Assembly (NCBI GenBank): GCA_030532815.1
Contig: JAUNKI010000111.1
Location: 1-6,866 of the forward strand
Length of the DNA stretch: 6,866 bases
Reading direction: 5' to 3'
From: Leptotrichiaceae bacterium
Lineage (GTDB): Bacteria > Fusobacteriota > Fusobacteriia > Fusobacteriales > Leptotrichiaceae
A program made the translations under genes and the position numbers. Under the pieces are notes generated by a model, which saw only the letters and a program-made list of their open reading frames with translations, was not told where the DNA came from and did not search any database. Positions 1 through 6,711 of the stretch are shown in pieces. The first letter of the stretch is position 1. Each line of letters opens with the position of its first letter.

Positions 1-240
1 GCAAGTGTATTTCTCTGCTGGCTGGGATTTTTATTGTAGGTAGGAAACAGACGGAGCGGAAAAGGGATAAGTTTCGGAATAAGCCTGATAGTAATATTCG
101 GATATATAGCTATTGTAAATTATGTGAAAATTATGATATTGAAAAATAATGTTCCCGTTTCAGTGGCAATGTGGATACCGAACTTCATTTTATTTACATT
201 ATGTGTTTATTTTTCAATAAAAAAATATAGGAGACATTAA
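1..240 (+). pseudogene. lptF: 3' part of an LptF-type LPS export permease gene, interrupted by an in-frame TAG
   Basis: The gene enters from outside the window and is read in frame 1 to the TAA at 238-240. Twelve residues (ASVFLCWLGFLL) precede a TAG at 37-39; 66 more follow it, starting VGNRRSGKG and ending in KKYRRH. Both sides resemble the C-terminal membrane part of the YjgP/YjgQ (LptF/LptG) family: a hydrophobic helix, a short basic loop, then two more hydrophobic helices. The neighbouring lptG product gives an internal control. Its residues from Ala282 line up without a gap with this reading frame (shared A-S, C and G, then G and S after the loop), and the TAG falls opposite its Gly294. 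LptF and LptG form the inner-membrane channel of the Lpt system, which extracts lipopolysaccharide with the LptB ATPase. If the TAG is real, the protein would lose its last two membrane helices. A sequencing or assembly error, or readthrough, is also possible. Assignment to LptF rather than a second LptG rests on gene order. Confidence 0.7.
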
Positions 241-244
241 TTTA

Positions 245-1321
245 ATGAACAAACTGGATAAATATATAATTTCAAGTTATATAAAAAGCTTTTTTCTCGG
301 AATGATGATGTTTTTCCTAATATTTGTCCTTGCAGAAAGTATCAGTCTCACAGGTTGGATAATGGACGGCAAGTTTACTTTAAAAGAGGCTTTTGAATAT
401 CTGTCTTACGGCATACCTGAAATTGTTACCAATACGGCACCTTTGGGAATACTTCTCGGAAGCCTGCTGGCAATAAGCAAAATGGCAAAACAGCTTGAAA
501 TAACGGCAATGAAAACAAGCGGAATAAGTTTTTTGAGAATAGCCCGTTTTCCGTTGATTTTTTCCTTTATTGTAAGTATATCCGTTCTTTTTATAAATAC
601 GGATATACTCGGTAAAGCCAACAGCAGGAAAAGTAATATGAAACTGCTTAAACTGGAACAGGCGGAACCTGTAAAAGTTGAAAAAAATTTCGTACTTGTA
701 AAAATTGATAAAAATAAAATATTATATAGCGGCTATGTAAATAAAAAAGACGGTATAATGAGAGAAATAGAAATAATAGAAATGGCGGATGATTTTAAAC
801 ATGTAAAGACAGTTTATACCGCTACGGGAGCTGTTCTGGAAAAAGGGAGCGACAACTGGAATTTTGAAAATCTGAAAGAACACAGTATAACTTCAAATAC
901 ATCTAAAACAGTTGATCCGAGTGTATTCAAATTTAAAGTTCCCATAGATGACATACTGGCTGATCCTGTAAAAGCCAAAAACCTTACAATGAAAGAACTT
1001 AGAGAAAAGATAGTTTATTTTACAAGGGTGGGAGCTGATTCAATAGACCTGCTTATTGACTTTTATTACAGAATATCATTTGCTCTTGCTTCCTTTGTCA
1101 TGTGTTTTATAGGGCTGTCTTTGGGAAGCCGTTATGTAAGGGGAGGAGCAGCGGTAAATATAGGACTGTCGGTAATAATAGGATACTCCTATTACGGTTT
1201 CAGTACTATATTGAAATCATTGGCTGCTGCAGGTACAATGCCTGTATATTTAGCTTGTTTTCTACCACTTCTGATTTATTTTGGAGTAGGGATTAAATTA
1301 TTTTCAAATGCTGAATATTAA
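245..1321 (+). CDS. lptG: LptG-type inner-membrane permease of the lipopolysaccharide export system
   Basis: This 358-residue protein has the length and layout of the YjgP/YjgQ (LptF/LptG) permease family. An amphipathic start (MNKLDKYIISSYIKSFF) leads into membrane helix 1 (about residues 10-32). Helices 2 and 3 lie near 55-80 and 98-120. A hydrophilic region at about 121-265 fits the periplasmic beta-jellyroll domain. Three further helices end the protein (about 270-294, 300-325, 330-352). The segment APLGILLGSLLAISKMAKQ with the following EITAMKTSG is the typical cytoplasmic coupling region that contacts LptB. In this family, LptF and LptG form the channel that lifts LPS from the inner membrane to the LptC/LptA bridge. 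The ATG at 245 follows AGGAGA (229-234) and lies 4 bases after the lptF-like stop, so the two are probably translated together. No Lpt ATPase or bridge gene is in the window. The LptG label, rather than LptF, follows from position after the first permease gene. Confidence 0.85.
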   Translation: MNKLDKYIISSYIKSFFLGMMMFFLIFVLAESISLTGWIMDGKFTLKEAFEYLSYGIPEIVTNTAPLGILLGSLLAISKMAKQLEITAMKTSGISFLRIARFPLIFSFIVSISVLFINTDILGKANSRKSNMKLLKLEQAEPVKVEKNFVLVKIDKNKILYSGYVNKKDGIMREIEIIEMADDFKHVKTVYTATGAVLEKGSDNWNFENLKEHSITSNTSKTVDPSVFKFKVPIDDILADPVKAKNLTMKELREKIVYFTRVGADSIDLLIDFYYRISFALASFVMCFIGLSLGSRYVRGGAAVNIGLSVIIGYSYYGFSTILKSLAAAGTMPVYLACFLPLLIYFGVGIKLFSNAEY

Positions 1322-1346
1322 TAGTAGTAGAGACTGTTTTTATAAT
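1318..1346 (+). promoter_or_regulatory. Possible internal promoter before the M16 peptidase gene
   Basis: A perfect TATAAT hexamer lies at 1341-1346, 17 bases after TTAATA at 1318-1323, a partial match to TTGACA. Transcription would start near 1353, about 55 bases before the peptidase ATG. A small perfect hairpin (CTGTA, five T, TACAG; 1354-1368) would sit at the 5' end of that transcript. The 86-base gap is the longest between lptF and rluA, which makes an internal promoter plausible. TATAAT is common by chance in DNA this AT-rich, so this is a weak call. Confidence 0.25.
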
Positions 1347-1407
1347 ATTTCATCTGTATTTTTTACAGTTGTAATTTTAACGGCAAAAAAATTAATATGG
1401 AGGAAAA

Positions 1408-2634
1408 ATGACAGAGGAGACAGTAACCAAAGAAGGAATAAAAATAATTTTTGACAAACTTGACAATATTTCTACGTGTTCAGTAGGAGTATTCGTTAAA
1501 ACAGGTTCAAGAGATGAAAGTGATGAAGAGGAAGGAATTTCTCATGTTCTGGAACATATGCTCTTTAAGGGGACTTCCAAAAGAAATTATTTTGAAATAT
1601 CTGAAGAGACCGATTATCTGGGAGCAAGTATAAATGCTCATACAACAAAGGAGGAAACGGTATTTTACATAAATGCACTGACTGAATTTCTGGAAAAGTC
1701 GGTGGATATTCTGTTTGACATTGTCACAAATTCGTTAATTCCTGAAGAAGAGCTGATAAAAGAAAAAGATGTGATAGTCGAAGAAATAAATATGTACCAG
1801 GACAGTCCCGATGATTTCGTATTTGAGCTAAATTATGCAGACTGTATCAAAGGGCAGTATGGAAAGCCTATTATAGGAACCGAAAAAAGTGTAAGAAGCT
1901 TTACATCGGAAATAATAAGAAAATATTATAATGAAAGATATACAAAAGATAATATTGTTATTGTCGTTTCAGGAAATTTTCATAAGGATAAAATAATAGA
2001 AAAAGTTGATGAATATTTCTCAAAATTGCCGGATAAAAAAACTGACAGAAGGGAAAAAATAGAATTCGGTTTTAAAAGCGGAGAAAATAATTATGAAAAG
2101 AATATAAATCAGGTAAATATATGTATTTCCCATGAAGGGCAGTCTTATAACAGTAATGACAGGATTTATACGGATATTTTGGCAAATATTATGGGAGGTT
2201 CCATGAGTTCGAGACTTTTTCAGGAAATAAGAGAAAAAAGAGGTCTCGCTTATTCTGTCTATACTTATAATCAGTATTATAAAGAAGGCGGAGTTACGAC
2301 AACTTATATAGGAACCAACAGGGACAGTTATAAGGAAGCTCTGGAAATAACATTAAATGAATTTGAAAAAATGAAGGAAAAGGGAATTACTTCTGCCGAA
2401 CTTCAGAAAGCCAAAAACAAATATTTGAGTAAAATAGCCTTCTCAATGGAAAATCCGAGATCAAGAATGAGTATTATCGGAAATTATTATGTAAGAAGAG
2501 GAGAAATAATAGATATAAATAAACTGAAACAGGAAATTGAAAATGTAAGTCTGGAAAATATAAACAGATTTTTAAAAAGTCAGTATCAAAACAGAAATAT
2601 TACTGTTTTGGGAAATTTAAAGGGAGATAAATAA
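1408..2634 (+). CDS. M16B family zinc metallopeptidase (processing-peptidase-like)
   Basis: This 408-residue protein is a typical one-chain M16B peptidase of the bacterial MlpA/YmxG and mitochondrial processing peptidase type. The inverted zinc motif HxxEH is at residues 46-50 (H46, E49, H50; HVLEH), followed by MLFKGT as is usual in the family. The third zinc ligand is most likely E126 in VIVEEINMYQDSPDD, 76 residues after H50. The C-terminal half carries the conserved MGGSMSSRLFQEIREKRGLAY stretch in two parts (residues 262-271 and 272-282), which supplies the Arg/Tyr pair that holds substrate. All metal ligands are present, so it should be active. There is no signal peptide or membrane segment; it is expected in the cytoplasm, degrading peptides or processing an unknown substrate. 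GGAGG at 1399-1403 sits 4 bases before the ATG. It lies between lptG and rodA, 2 bases before the latter, so it is probably co-transcribed with envelope genes; its link to them is unknown. Confidence 0.92.
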   Translation: MTEETVTKEGIKIIFDKLDNISTCSVGVFVKTGSRDESDEEEGISHVLEHMLFKGTSKRNYFEISEETDYLGASINAHTTKEETVFYINALTEFLEKSVDILFDIVTNSLIPEEELIKEKDVIVEEINMYQDSPDDFVFELNYADCIKGQYGKPIIGTEKSVRSFTSEIIRKYYNERYTKDNIVIVVSGNFHKDKIIEKVDEYFSKLPDKKTDRREKIEFGFKSGENNYEKNINQVNICISHEGQSYNSNDRIYTDILANIMGGSMSSRLFQEIREKRGLAYSVYTYNQYYKEGGVTTTYIGTNRDSYKEALEITLNEFEKMKEKGITSAELQKAKNKYLSKIAFSMENPRSRMSIIGNYYVRRGEIIDINKLKQEIENVSLENINRFLKSQYQNRNITVLGNLKGDK

Positions 2635-2636
2635 CT

Positions 2637-3743
2637 ATGTTTCAAAATCAGAGATTAACGGAAATAATAAAAAGCAATATAGTAAAAATGGATAAAATGC
2701 TGCTGCTGTTTGTTTACGTTCTTGTAACTATAAGTACGGTTTTTGTTTACAGTGCCACAAGATCTACCGGTTTCGTAATGAGAAATCTTATATGGATAAG
2801 TATAGGAACTTTTCTGTGGATAGGAGTATCTTTTATTGACTATAGAGATATGAAAAAACATATATGGAAAATTTACGGTTTAAGTGTTATCCTTCTTCTC
2901 CTTGTAAGATTTGCCGGTAAAAAGACTTTGGGAGCTCAAAGGTGGATAGCTTTGGGACCTTTTCAGCTTCAACCTTCGGAATTTGTAAAAATAGCAATAA
3001 TAGTCATAATAGCTTTCTGGATAGTTGAAAGATACAGAAAGGGGATAAATAATCTGAAAGATATAATAGGAGCCTTTTTTCCGGTTTTGCCTCTTATACT
3101 GCTCATACTTATACAGCCTGATCTCGGAACTACTCTTATAACAGTATGTTCCTTTGTATTTATGATATTTTTGTACGGAGCGGATATGAAACCGATATGG
3201 ATTATAGGAATAGTTGTCATTTTATCTGCATATCCGGTATACAGGTTTGTATTAAGTGATTATCAGAGAACGAGAGTTGAAACATTTCTGAACCCTGAAA
3301 AGGACAGTAGAGGAAGCGGCTGGCATGTAACCCAGTCCAAAATTTCGGTAGGAGCGGGAGGACTGTACGGTAAAGGAGTGCTTCAGGGCAGTCAGAGTCG
3401 ACTGGAATTTCTTCCTGAAGCTCAAACCGACTTTATATTTTCCATAATTTCTGAAGAAACGGGATTTATCGGTTCAACAACGGTAATAATACTTTATTTC
3501 CTGCTTATACTCAACCTGATGAGAATAAGCAAGCTGACTCAGGATCGCTTTGGAAGACTTATATTATACGGAATATCAGGTATATTTTTCATGCATGTTG
3601 TAGTAAATATCGGAATGACTATAGGTTTGGTACCTGTAACCGGAAAACCTCTGTTATTTCTAAGTTATGGAGGAAGTTCCTTTTTATCTTCTTTTATTAT
3701 GATAGGACTGGCTGAAAGCGTGAAAATAAATATAGAAGATTAA
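2637..3743 (+). CDS. rodA: RodA-type SEDS peptidoglycan glycosyltransferase of cell elongation
   Basis: This 368-residue, roughly ten-helix membrane protein belongs to the SEDS (RodA/FtsW/SpoVE) family, which polymerises lipid II into glycan strands together with a class B penicillin-binding protein. Family hallmarks in order: GAQRW at 99-103, QPSEF at 112-116, QPDLGT at 160-165, the PEAQTDFIF motif with Asp265 (the conserved, putatively catalytic extracellular Asp), and SYGGSS at 343-348. RodA rather than FtsW is favoured by the length, by GLYGKGVLQGSQSRLEFLPE (RodA proteins have GKGxxxGTQ here; FtsW has a different loop), and by the PVTGKP turn. RodA works in the elongation machinery with MreB and PBP2, none of which is in the window. 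The start is 2 bases after the M16 gene's stop. Its ribosome binding site GGGAG (2622-2626) lies inside the end of that gene, so translation is probably coupled. A later Met at residue 18 has no good binding site. Confidence 0.88.
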   Translation: MFQNQRLTEIIKSNIVKMDKMLLLFVYVLVTISTVFVYSATRSTGFVMRNLIWISIGTFLWIGVSFIDYRDMKKHIWKIYGLSVILLLLVRFAGKKTLGAQRWIALGPFQLQPSEFVKIAIIVIIAFWIVERYRKGINNLKDIIGAFFPVLPLILLILIQPDLGTTLITVCSFVFMIFLYGADMKPIWIIGIVVILSAYPVYRFVLSDYQRTRVETFLNPEKDSRGSGWHVTQSKISVGAGGLYGKGVLQGSQSRLEFLPEAQTDFIFSIISEETGFIGSTTVIILYFLLILNLMRISKLTQDRFGRLILYGISGIFFMHVVVNIGMTIGLVPVTGKPLLFLSYGGSSFLSSFIMIGLAESVKINIED

Positions 3744-3766
3744 TAAATAATCATTCGGAGTGATAA

Positions 3767-4675
3767 ATGGAAATTTTTGAATACATTGTCGATAGTGAAA
3801 CTGAAGGAATGAGGCTTGACAGATATTTAAGAAAAAAATGTAAAAATGAAAATCTCAGTAATATTTTTAAAGCATTGCGTAAAGGAGAAATAAAAGTAAA
3901 CGGTAAAAAGTCCAAAGAAAATTACAGACTTTGTCTCGGTGATAATATACTCATAAAAAATTTAAATATAGAGAATTTAAACAGGAAAAATTTAAATTAT
4001 AAAAAAGAGTTTGTATTTGATGAAAAAAAATATAAAAAAATGATAATTTTTGAAAATAATGATTTTTTTATTGTAAATAAATCGGGAGATATTCCCATGC
4101 ATAAAGGAACAGGTCACAAATACGGACTTTCAGAAATCTATAAAAAAATTTATGAAAGTGAACATATAAATTTTGCTAATAGACTGGATTATGAGACTTC
4201 AGGGCTTGTGATAGGATGTAAAAATTTAAAATTTCTAAGATATATTTCTCAAAAAATAAGAAATAATGAAGTAGGGAAAAAATATGTCGCAATTGTTCAC
4301 GGAATTCCCGAAAAAAACGAATTTATAATAGAAAGTTATCTGAAAATTACTGAAAACGGGGTAAAAGAAGTAAAGGAAACAAGTAACGGAGAAATAAAAA
4401 AAAGTATCACAAAATATAAAAAATCTGAAAACGGATTTTCAAATATTTTGAAAATGAACAATGAAAAAAAAGAAACTTCACTGCTCGACATTGACCTTAT
4501 AACAGGAAGAAAGCATCAGATAAGAGTACAATTGGCAAATGCAGGATATCCGATAGTAGGGGACAGGAAATATGGAAAAGGTTTTGAACAGGGCAAACTG
4601 TATTTGTGCTGTTACTCAATATTATTTGATGAATATGAATTTATATTAAAAAATGAAAAAGATTATTTTAAATAA
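3767..4675 (+). CDS. RluA-family (RluC/RluD-like) pseudouridine synthase with N-terminal S4 domain
   Basis: This 302-residue protein converts specific uridines, most likely in 23S rRNA, to pseudouridine. The N-terminal S4 RNA-binding domain spans about residues 13-63 (GMRLDRYLRK ... KGEIKVNGKK ... GDNILI). The catalytic domain begins near residue 85. Its signature is NRLDYETSGL with catalytic Asp141; most relatives have His-Arg-Leu-Asp, and here Asn replaces that His, which is not catalytic. Near the end LITGRKHQIRVQLANAGYPI and the following VGDRKYG form the conserved RluA C-terminal block. S4 plus this layout favours RluC/RluD over RluA, but the target uridine cannot be read from the sequence. 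A three-unit repeat (NLNIE NLNRK NLNYK, residues 65-79) sits in the linker between the domains. The gene looks even more A-rich than its neighbours, with runs of 7 or 8 A. CGGAGTG at 3756-3762 serves the ATG; the rodA stop is 23 bases upstream. Confidence 0.88.
   Translation: MEIFEYIVDSETEGMRLDRYLRKKCKNENLSNIFKALRKGEIKVNGKKSKENYRLCLGDNILIKNLNIENLNRKNLNYKKEFVFDEKKYKKMIIFENNDFFIVNKSGDIPMHKGTGHKYGLSEIYKKIYESEHINFANRLDYETSGLVIGCKNLKFLRYISQKIRNNEVGKKYVAIVHGIPEKNEFIIESYLKITENGVKEVKETSNGEIKKSITKYKKSENGFSNILKMNNEKKETSLLDIDLITGRKHQIRVQLANAGYPIVGDRKYGKGFEQGKLYLCCYSILFDEYEFILKNEKDYFK
3959..4003 (+). repeat. Three in-frame 15-bp tandem units within the pseudouridine synthase gene
   Basis: Units start at 3959, 3974 and 3989. 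Each opens with AATTTAAA, followed by seven divergent bases. They encode NLNIE, NLNRK and NLNYK in the linker between the S4 and catalytic domains. The period is a multiple of three, so gain or loss of a unit would keep the frame. Confidence 0.7.
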
Positions 4676-4796
4676 TTATCCGATAAAATTTTGAACAAAT
4701 TAATTTCTAAGTTTAATAATGTAAAATTTAAGGATAACATCAGTTATTTATTAATCTGAATTAATAATAATATAAAATAAATGTAAAATCTTCAGA
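4676..4796 (+). promoter_or_regulatory. Probable accDA promoter region with a perfect palindrome
   Basis: This very AT-rich gap separates rluA from accD and is the longest non-coding stretch between genes here. Candidate promoter elements are TTGAAC (4691-4696) with TTTAAT (4712-4717), spacing 15, and a TATAAA (4771-4776) with only a poor upstream box. Between them lies a perfect inverted repeat: TTATTAAT at 4748-4755, spacer CTGA, ATTAATAA at 4760-4767. A second short hairpin (ATAAC, ATCA, GTTAT; 4734-4747) abuts it. The palindrome overlaps where a regulator would block or replace the -35 box of the downstream candidate, so an operator is possible. It does not match the FapR or FabT sites I know. 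The individual boxes are weak and could be chance in such DNA. Confidence 0.35.
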
Positions 4797-4803
4797 AAGG
4801 TGA
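4797..4803 (+). promoter_or_regulatory. Ribosome binding site that fixes the accD start
   Basis: AAGGTGA at 4797-4803 is a good Shine-Dalgarno sequence 5 bases before the ATG at 4809. The in-frame GTG at 4800-4802 is part of this site and has no comparable binding site of its own, so ATG 4809 is the better start. Confidence 0.75.
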
Positions 4804-4808
4804 GAAAA

Positions 4809-5660
4809 ATGGGATTATTTTCAAGTAAAAAATCAAAAAATAAATATGCGACGGTTACTTCAAAATCAAAACTGACTGTAGATGTAGTTGATGACAACAA
4901 ATGGAAAAAATGCAGCAGATGTAATGAAATAATATATAATGAGGATTTGAAAAATAATTTGAATATATGCACTAAATGCGGAAATTATTTTAGATTGACG
5001 GCTTTTGAAAGAATTGAACTGCTTATTGACGAAGGTACATTTGAAGAAGAAGATATAACTCTAAATTCAAAAGATTTTTTGAATTTTCCGGGATATCAGG
5101 ATAAACTCGAAAATTCCAGAGAGAAAAGTAGAATGCTTGACGGAATTATAAGCGGAATAGGAAAAATAAATGGAATTGAAGTAAGTATTGCCGCTATGGA
5201 GTTCACCTTCATGGGAGGAAGTATGGGCTCAGTTGTGGGAGAAAAAGTTACAAGAGCTCTTGAAAGAGGTCTCGAAAAAAAAATTCCGGTTGTTATTGTT
5301 TCAAGTTCCGGTGGAGCCCGAATGCAGGAAGGTATAGTATCACTCATGCAGATGGCAAAAACATCGGGAGCGGTAAAGAAGCTGAATGAAGCAGGAATAC
5401 CTTTTATTTCAGTGCCTGTAGACCCTACTACGGGAGGAGTAACTGCATCATTTGCCATGCTCGGAGATGTTATCGTTACAGAACCTAATGCACTGATTGC
5501 TTTTGCGGGTCCGAGAGTTATAGAGCAGACTGTAAATCAGAAACTGCCTAAAGGCTTTCAGAGAGCGGAATTTTTACTTGAACATGGAATGGTAGATGTT
5601 ATTTCCGAGAGGAAAGAATTAAAAATGACAATTTACCGTATACTTGATAAACTTATATAA
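4809..5660 (+). CDS. accD: Acetyl-CoA carboxylase, carboxyltransferase subunit beta
   Basis: This 283-residue protein is AccD, which with AccA forms the alpha2-beta2 carboxyltransferase that moves CO2 from carboxybiotin on AccB to acetyl-CoA, giving malonyl-CoA for fatty acid synthesis in the cytoplasm. A C4 zinc ribbon (C35-x2-C38-x15-C54-x2-C57) follows the usual Trp-Lys-Lys lead. The crotonase-fold core follows, with [10 protein letters not shown] at 166-175, [15 protein letters not shown] at about 206-220, and the terminal [14 protein letters not shown] and [14 protein letters not shown] blocks. Length and all landmarks are those of an intact AccD (E. coli about 304 residues, Bacillus about 290). 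The start is ATG 4809, not GTG 4800, because the GTG lies inside the Shine-Dalgarno sequence AAGGTGA. accA follows after 35 bases, so the two are surely co-transcribed. accB and accC are not in the window. Confidence 0.95.
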   Translation: MGLFSSKKSKNKYATVTSKSKLTVDVVDDNKWKKCSRCNEIIYNEDLKNNLNICTKCGNYFRLTAFERIELLIDEGTFEEEDITLNSKDFLNFPGYQDKLENSREKSRMLDGIISGIGKINGIEVSIAAMEFTFMGGSMGSVVGEKVTRALERGLEKKIPVVIVSSSGGARMQEGIVSLMQMAKTSGAVKKLNEAGIPFISVPVDPTTGGVTASFAMLGDVIVTEPNALIAFAGPRVIEQTVNQKLPKGFQRAEFLLEHGMVDVISERKELKMTIYRILDKLI

Positions 5661-5695
5661 AAGCAGCTTCATATTTTTATAATTTTGGAGGAAAA

Positions 5696-6655
5696 ATGAG
5701 TATAAAAGAGGAAATAAAAGAACTGGAAAATAAAATAGAAGAGCTAAAACGTTTTTCAGATGAGCAGAAAATTGATTTTTCAAAACAGATAAAGGAACTG
5801 GAAAAAAATCTTGAAGAAAAATATATGGAATTTTCTGAAAAGGAGATGGATTCATGGGCGAGGATTCAAATTTCAAGAAATCCCAAAAGACCTTATACCC
5901 TTGATTATATAAATGAACTGACTCAGGATTTTGTCGAGCTTCACGGAGATAGACTTTCCAAAGACGACCATGCCATAATAGGAGGTCTGGCAACGGTGGA
6001 CGGCTATAAAATAATGATAATAGGACATCAGAAAGGAAGAGATCTCGAATCAAATATGTACAGAAATTTTGGTATGGCAAGTCCTGAAGGATACAGAAAA
6101 GCACTAAGGCTGATGAAAATGGCCGAAAGGTTTAAACTGCCTATACTTACTCTCATAGATACTTCAGGTGCATATCCGGGAATTGAAGCCGAAGAAAAAG
6201 GACAGGGAGAAGCTATTGCCAAAAATCTGGCGGAAATGTTCGGTCTTAAAGTTCCTATAGTTTCAGTAGTTATAGGAGAAGGAGGAAGTGGAGGGGCCTT
6301 AGGAATAGGAGTTGCTGATTCGGTTTTAATGCTTGAAAACAGTGTTTATTCAGTAATTTCTCCTGAAGGTTGTGCATCCATACTTTTCAATGATGCATCA
6401 AAAGCTCCTGAAGCTGCTAAAAGTCTGAAAATGGACGCAATTAATCTAAGAGGCTTGAAAATAATAGATGAAATAATAGAAGAACCTCTTGGTGGAGCAC
6501 ATAGAAATTTTGAAAAAACTGCAAAAAATTTAAAGACGGCAGTATTGAAGGAATTTAAAAAAATAGATAAACTCACTATTGAAGAATTATTGGAAAGACG
6601 ATATGAAAAATTCAGAAATATGGGAGAATATTTTGAAACTGAAGAAAAAGAATAA
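5696..6655 (+). CDS. accA: Acetyl-CoA carboxylase, carboxyltransferase subunit alpha
   Basis: This 319-residue protein, the same length as E. coli AccA, is the partner of AccD in the acetyl-CoA carboxyltransferase. Residues 4-50 are a charged helical hairpin with heptad-like Leu/Ile spacing, typical of the AccA N-terminus. The family blocks [12 protein letters not shown] and FVELHGDR follow. The core shows GHQKGRD, the [16 protein letters not shown] block, DTSGAYPG at 155-162, [10 protein letters not shown] at 194-203 with its oxyanion-type glycines, and [13 protein letters not shown]. The C-terminal [12 protein letters not shown] and [12 protein letters not shown] segments complete the family pattern. 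Nothing is missing. GGAGG at 5687-5691 precedes the ATG by 4 bases, exactly as at the M16 peptidase gene. It is the last gene of the run; a repeat-rich non-coding tail follows. Confidence 0.96.
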   Translation: MSIKEEIKELENKIEELKRFSDEQKIDFSKQIKELEKNLEEKYMEFSEKEMDSWARIQISRNPKRPYTLDYINELTQDFVELHGDRLSKDDHAIIGGLATVDGYKIMIIGHQKGRDLESNMYRNFGMASPEGYRKALRLMKMAERFKLPILTLIDTSGAYPGIEAEEKGQGEAIAKNLAEMFGLKVPIVSVVIGEGGSGGALGIGVADSVLMLENSVYSVISPEGCASILFNDASKAPEAAKSLKMDAINLRGLKIIDEIIEEPLGGAHRNFEKTAKNLKTAVLKEFKKIDKLTIEELLERRYEKFRNMGEYFETEEKE

Positions 6656-6670
6656 AAGTTATATTCAATC

Positions 6671-6698
6671 TTTTTTGTAAAAAAGGTTGAGCCAAAAA
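6671..6698 (+). repeat. Direct repeat copy 1 (28 bp, core GGTTGAGCC)
   Basis: This copy is identical to 6713-6740 except at one base (T at 6678, G at 6720). It consists of six T, a two-base turn, six A, GGTTGAGCC and five A. Together with TTCAATC upstream it can also fold locally: 6664-6676 pairs with 6679-6691, about 13 pairs including two G-U, though the closing turn of two bases would open a little. The hairpin begins 9 bases after the accA stop, but no U-run follows it. Confidence 0.8.
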
Positions 6699-6711
6699 TC
6701 AGTTTTCACGC

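Noticed and set aside
1102..1296. 64-codon + strand frame inside lptG
   Set aside because: It is out of frame with the conserved permease and has no binding site; it looks like a shadow frame.
1369..1398. Promoter TTGTAA (1369-1374) with TAATAT (1393-1398) before the M16 gene
   Set aside because: The start point would fall almost on the ATG at 1408 and the -10 box would abut the GGAGG binding site, so the message would lack its ribosome binding site.
4181..4189. Loss of the usual His before Arg-Leu-Asp in the pseudouridine synthase as a sign of inactivity
   Set aside because: Asp141, the catalytic residue, and the Arg-Leu before it are intact, and the rest of the core is conserved, so the Asn variant is probably just family variation.
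5096..5458. 120-codon open frame on the minus strand inside accD
   Set aside because: It is the antisense of conserved AccD core sequence, with no ribosome binding site or family features.
5619..6104. 161-codon open frame on the minus strand across accD and accA
   Set aside because: It lies opposite the well-supported accD end and accA start. Its product is a composition-driven string rich in Phe, Leu, Pro and Tyr with no recognisable domain and no sensible start region.
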